A stretch of DNA of 6,836 nucleotides from Bradyrhizobiaceae bacterium (GTDB taxonomy: Bacteria > Pseudomonadota > Alphaproteobacteria > Rhizobiales > Xanthobacteraceae). Below the pieces are notes generated by a model. It saw nothing but the letters and a program-made list of their open reading frames with translations. It did not search any database and was not told where the DNA came from. Each line of letters begins with the position of its first letter. Position 1 is the stretch's first letter. The stretch lies in contig JAEULX010000098.1 of NCBI GenBank assembly GCA_016793685.1, positions 1-6,836 on the forward strand, in the 5' to 3' direction. Made by a program: the position numbers and the translations under genes. Positions 5,531-6,836 of this stretch are shown here, piece by piece.

Positions 5531-6836
5531 ATGCGAGCCGGCCGCTTCAAGACATTGCGACGCGCAGCGCAGCACGAGGCGCTGAAATTGCCGGCCGCCA
5601 GCCAATCAGCGCCCCCCGCCGCTCGCGATCCGGCGCTCGCCGGGCGCTTCGGCCCCCGCATCCTCGCGCTCGCGGATCAGCTCGCCGCCTTGTCGGAATC
5701 CCGCGACGGATTGACGTGCACCTATCTCGCCGACGCGCACCGCGCGACGGCGGCGCAATTGCGCGAGTGGATGCGCGAAGCCGGGATGGCCAGCGATATC
5801 GACGCGGTCGGCAATGTCGTCGGCCGATATGCAGGCGCGCAGCCTGCCGGACCGACGCTCATCGTCGGGTCGCACTACGACACCGTGCGCAACGCCGGCA
5901 AGTACGACGGCCGCCTCGGCATTCTGGTCGCGATCGCCGTGATCGACGATCTCAACCGCGCGCGACATCGGCTGCCGTTCGCGATCGAGGTGATCGGATT
6001 CGCGGAAGAGGAAGGCGTACGGTTTTCCTCCGCCTATCTCGGCAGCAGCGCGGTCGCCGGGCGCTTCGATTTGCAGGCATTGCAGGCGCGCGATGCGTCC
6101 GGCGTCACGCTCCAAGCGGCGATGCGCGGGGCGGGCCTCGATCCCGACGCCATCCCGCGCCTTGCCCGTGATCCGAAGGCCCTTCTCGGCTATGTCGAGG
6201 TCCATATCGAGCAAGGCCCCGTCCTGCTCCAAGAGGGGTTGCCGCTCGGCATCGTTTCCTCGATCGCCGGCGCGCTGCGCCTTGCAATCTCGATCCGCGG
6301 CGAAGCCGGCCACGCCGGCACCGTGCCGATGCCGCTGCGCCACGACGCGGCGGCGGCGGCCGAGATCGTCCTCCTGGTCGAACGGCGCTGCGCGGCCGTA
6401 CCCGATCTCGTCGGGACGGTCGGGATGTTGAGGGTGCCGGAGGGCGTGCCGAACGTCATTCCCGGGCAATGCGAGCTCTCGATCGACATGCGCTCGCCCG
6501 ACGAGGCGGCGCTGCGCGCGGCGGTCGCCGATGTCATGGCCGAGATTGGCCGGATCGGTGCGCGGCGCGGCGTCCGCATCGAGACCCGCGAACTCCTCCG
6601 CACGCCGCCCGTGCCGTGCTCACCGCGATTGCAGGCACAGCTTGCGGACGCCATTGCGCGTTGCGGCCTGCCGGTCCGGAATCTCGTCAGCGGCGCCGGG
6701 CACGATGCGGTGATGTTTCACGGTCTCACCGAGATCGGCATGTTGTTCGTACGCTGCGGCAACGGCGGCATCAGCCATAGCCCCCTCGAATCGGTCAGCG
6801 CTGCGGACGCCGATCTCGCCGCGCGGGCGCTGCGCG
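5531..6836 (+). CDS. Allantoate amidohydrolase (M20/hydantoinase-carbamoylase family), 3' end missing
   Basis: Predicted cytosolic metal-dependent amidohydrolase, converting allantoate to ureidoglycine with release of ammonia and CO2. The visible 435 residues contain the M20 dinuclear metal site: H115 in VGSHYDTV, D126 in KYDGRLG, the glutamates E160/E161 in FAEEEGVRF, H225 in YVEVHIEQGP, and H416 in GNGGISHSPLES. The dimerisation-domain stretch GEAGHAGTVPMPLRHDA (257-273) and SGAGHDA (387-393) are also typical. Relatives are about 410-420 residues, so probably only 10-25 residues are missing at the right edge. Paralogues act on N-carbamoyl amino acids, beta-ureidopropionate or ureidoglycolate; allantoate is preferred because PuuD, the UraD-UraH fusion and PuuE sit alongside. 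ATG 5531 gives an unusual Arg/Ala-rich leader of about 38 residues and has no ribosome site. TTG 5588, preceded by GAGG at 8 bases, is a serious alternative and would give a family-like N-terminus. Confidence 0.92.
   Translation, partial: MRAGRFKTLRRAAQHEALKLPAASQSAPPAARDPALAGRFGPRILALADQLAALSESRDGLTCTYLADAHRATAAQLREWMREAGMASDIDAVGNVVGRYAGAQPAGPTLIVGSHYDTVRNAGKYDGRLGILVAIAVIDDLNRARHRLPFAIEVIGFAEEEGVRFSSAYLGSSAVAGRFDLQALQARDASGVTLQAAMRGAGLDPDAIPRLARDPKALLGYVEVHIEQGPVLLQEGLPLGIVSSIAGALRLAISIRGEAGHAGTVPMPLRHDAAAAAEIVLLVERRCAAVPDLVGTVGMLRVPEGVPNVIPGQCELSIDMRSPDEAALRAAVADVMAEIGRIGARRGVRIETRELLRTPPVPCSPRLQAQLADAIARCGLPVRNLVSGAGHDAVMFHGLTEIGMLFVRCGNGGISHSPLESVSAADADLAARALR
5576..5579 (+). promoter_or_regulatory. 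Possible ribosome binding site for an alternative TTG start of the allantoate amidohydrolase
   Basis: GAGG ends 8 bases before an in-frame TTG at 5588. No comparable site precedes the ATG at 5531. If used, the protein loses 19 residues of low-complexity leader and the divergent intergenic region grows to about 102 bp. Confidence 0.35.

Noticed and set aside
5606..6469. A 287-codon minus-strand open frame
   Set aside because: It is the antisense shadow of the allantoate amidohydrolase, whose metal-binding motifs are on the plus strand. It has no recognisable domain.

Overview
The window is GC-rich DNA (roughly two thirds G+C) of a kind typical of Alphaproteobacteria. The gene content and protein style fit a soil or plant-associated member of the Hyphomicrobiales (Bradyrhizobium/Xanthobacter relatives). 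That placement is inferred from codon bias and the PuuD/PuuE type of urate degradation, not from a marker gene.

Layout: six real protein genes, five on the minus strand and one divergent on the plus strand. From left to right they are: the first 209 residues of an aldo/keto reductase that runs off the left edge (minus, start 629); an AarF/UbiB-family atypical kinase (minus, 2275 to 827); a fused OHCU decarboxylase-HIU hydrolase (minus, 3309 to 2425); a PuuE-type allantoinase (minus, 4298 to 3345); the membrane urate hydroxylase PuuD with a C-terminal cytochrome c domain (minus, 5485 to 4295); and an M20-family allantoate amidohydrolase (plus, from 5531, running off the right edge). No RNA gene, insertion sequence, CRISPR array or clear terminator is visible.

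The centre and right side form a compact urate catabolic locus. PuuD oxidises urate to 5-hydroxyisourate (HIU). The C-terminal half of the fusion protein hydrolyses HIU to OHCU, and its N-terminal half decarboxylates OHCU to S-allantoin. PuuE opens allantoin to allantoate, and the divergent M20 enzyme then hydrolyses allantoate to ureidoglycine, ammonia and CO2. puuD and puuE overlap by 4 bp (ATGA) and the fusion gene follows after 35 bp, so these three read as one operon transcribed away from the allantoate gene. The two units are separated by only about 45 bp, or about 102 bp if the allantoate gene starts at an alternative TTG codon.

The kinase and aldo/keto reductase lie downstream on the same strand after gaps of 149 and 197 bp and have no obvious metabolic link to urate. 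The most notable points are the domain fusion, which has the same order as plant allantoin synthase; the divergent kinase motifs; the uncertain start of the allantoate hydrolase; and a 22-bp-spaced direct repeat in front of the aldo/keto reductase. I see no previously undescribed system here: the locus is a well-organised version of known purine catabolism.
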